Part shown: in pieces, positions 22,675 through 22,849 of the stretch
How the letters are laid out: each line of letters starts with the position of its first letter
How positions within the stretch are numbered: the first letter of the stretch is position 1
Assembly (NCBI GenBank): GCA_046314415.1
Contig: JBKBWT010000040.1
Span: 1-22,849, forward strand
Direction: 5' to 3'
Source: JADJNW01 sp046314415
GTDB taxonomy: Bacteria; Bacteroidota; Bacteroidia; Chitinophagales; Saprospiraceae
DNA length: 22,849 bases
The notes under the pieces: generated by a model
The model's database searches: none
What the model was told of the DNA's origin: nothing
The model's input: the letters and a program-made list of their open reading frames with translations, nothing else
Position numbers and translations under genes: made by a program

Positions 22675-22849
22675 TAGAGTTGCGTCCATGTAAATAGTTG
22701 AAAATCAAAGTTGATTAAATTTGGGGTAAAAAAAGGAGCATGAGCCTACATTATAAAGCTATAAAAGAGGATCGACAATGGCGAGCGACCATTGGATTGT
22801 CACAGGTAAAATTTGAACAATTAGTGGATTTGTTCAAAAGGAGTTATGA
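22675..22849 (+). mobile_element. Probable left end of an insertion sequence (cut by window edge)
   Basis: A transposase-like ORF begins at 22740 and is preceded by ~65 non-coding bases beginning near GAGTTGCGTCCATGTAAATA, which would hold the left terminal repeat. The matching right end is outside the window, so the border and the presence of terminal repeats cannot be confirmed. Confidence 0.4.
22740..22849 (+). CDS. N-terminus of a probable IS5-like transposase (partial)
   Basis: An ATG at 22740 opens a frame that stays open for 36 codons to the window edge. The translation starts MSLHYKAIKEDRQWRATIGL and continues SQVKFEQLVDLFKRSY. A short N-terminal region with a (T/A)xIGLSxxKFexLv pattern is typical of the helix-turn-helix part at the start of many Bacteroidota DDE transposases of the IS5 group. 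No catalytic residue lies in the visible part. The AAGGAG before it is only one base from the ATG, too close to be a working ribosome site. The assignment is from resemblance alone. Confidence 0.5.
   Translation, partial: MSLHYKAIKEDRQWRATIGLSQVKFEQLVDLFKRSY

Overview
The window looks like chromosomal DNA of a member of the Bacteroidota, most likely Saprospiria (Saprospira/Haliscomenobacter-like). Reasons: a giant secreted protein with SprB repeats and a gliding-motility type C-terminal domain, followed by a PorP/SprF-type membrane protein (both belong to the type IX secretion system, T9SS); almost no Shine-Dalgarno sequences; several Bacteroidota-type -7 boxes (TAnnTTTG) just upstream of starts; AT-rich gene gaps holding short recurring motifs. 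The lineage call is inference from gene content, not from a marker gene.

Layout. 1-2118 (minus): 5' part of a large secreted protein of unknown function, cut by the left edge. 2377-4824 (minus): three housekeeping or small-enzyme genes, prmA, a DinB-like protein and folD. 5340-11283 (plus): a 1598-residue surface protein (CUB, PKD, two P-domains, seven SprB repeats, T9SS sorting domain) and its PorP/SprF-like partner. 11284-11783: gene-free convergent gap with a terminator-like hairpin and an array of eight 42-bp tandem repeats built from 21-bp halves. 11784-15503 (minus): an RlmI-like rRNA methyltransferase and the Lon protease, separated by a two-tier palindrome. 15655-16683 (plus): a WYL-domain regulator divergent from lon. 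16684-17101: mostly non-coding, with one doubtful small ORF. 17102-20287 (minus): SET-domain protein, PhzF-family protein, tyrosyl-tRNA synthetase, and directly upstream of it a MazF-like toxin with its antitoxin. 20490-22661 (plus): FtsX/LolC-like permease and a small HExxH protein. 22740-end: the start of a probable transposase gene.

How the genes fit together. The clearest functional unit is the T9SS cargo plus PorP/SprF pair: the cargo would cross the inner membrane by its signal peptide, cross the outer membrane by T9SS through its C-terminal domain, and be held or guided by the PorP-like protein. The second notable unit is antitoxin-toxin-tyrS, where an essential synthetase sits 10 bp behind a toxin gene and may share its promoter. 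The TyrRS itself has TIGN where the HIGH signature is expected. The rest are ordinary single genes of protein quality control, translation and folate metabolism.

No tRNA, rRNA, CRISPR array or prophage was seen. I did not find a clearly new multi-gene system. The least explained items are the 42-bp (2 x 21 bp) repeat array, the two-tier palindromes after lon and after the permease gene, and the large unknown protein at the left edge.
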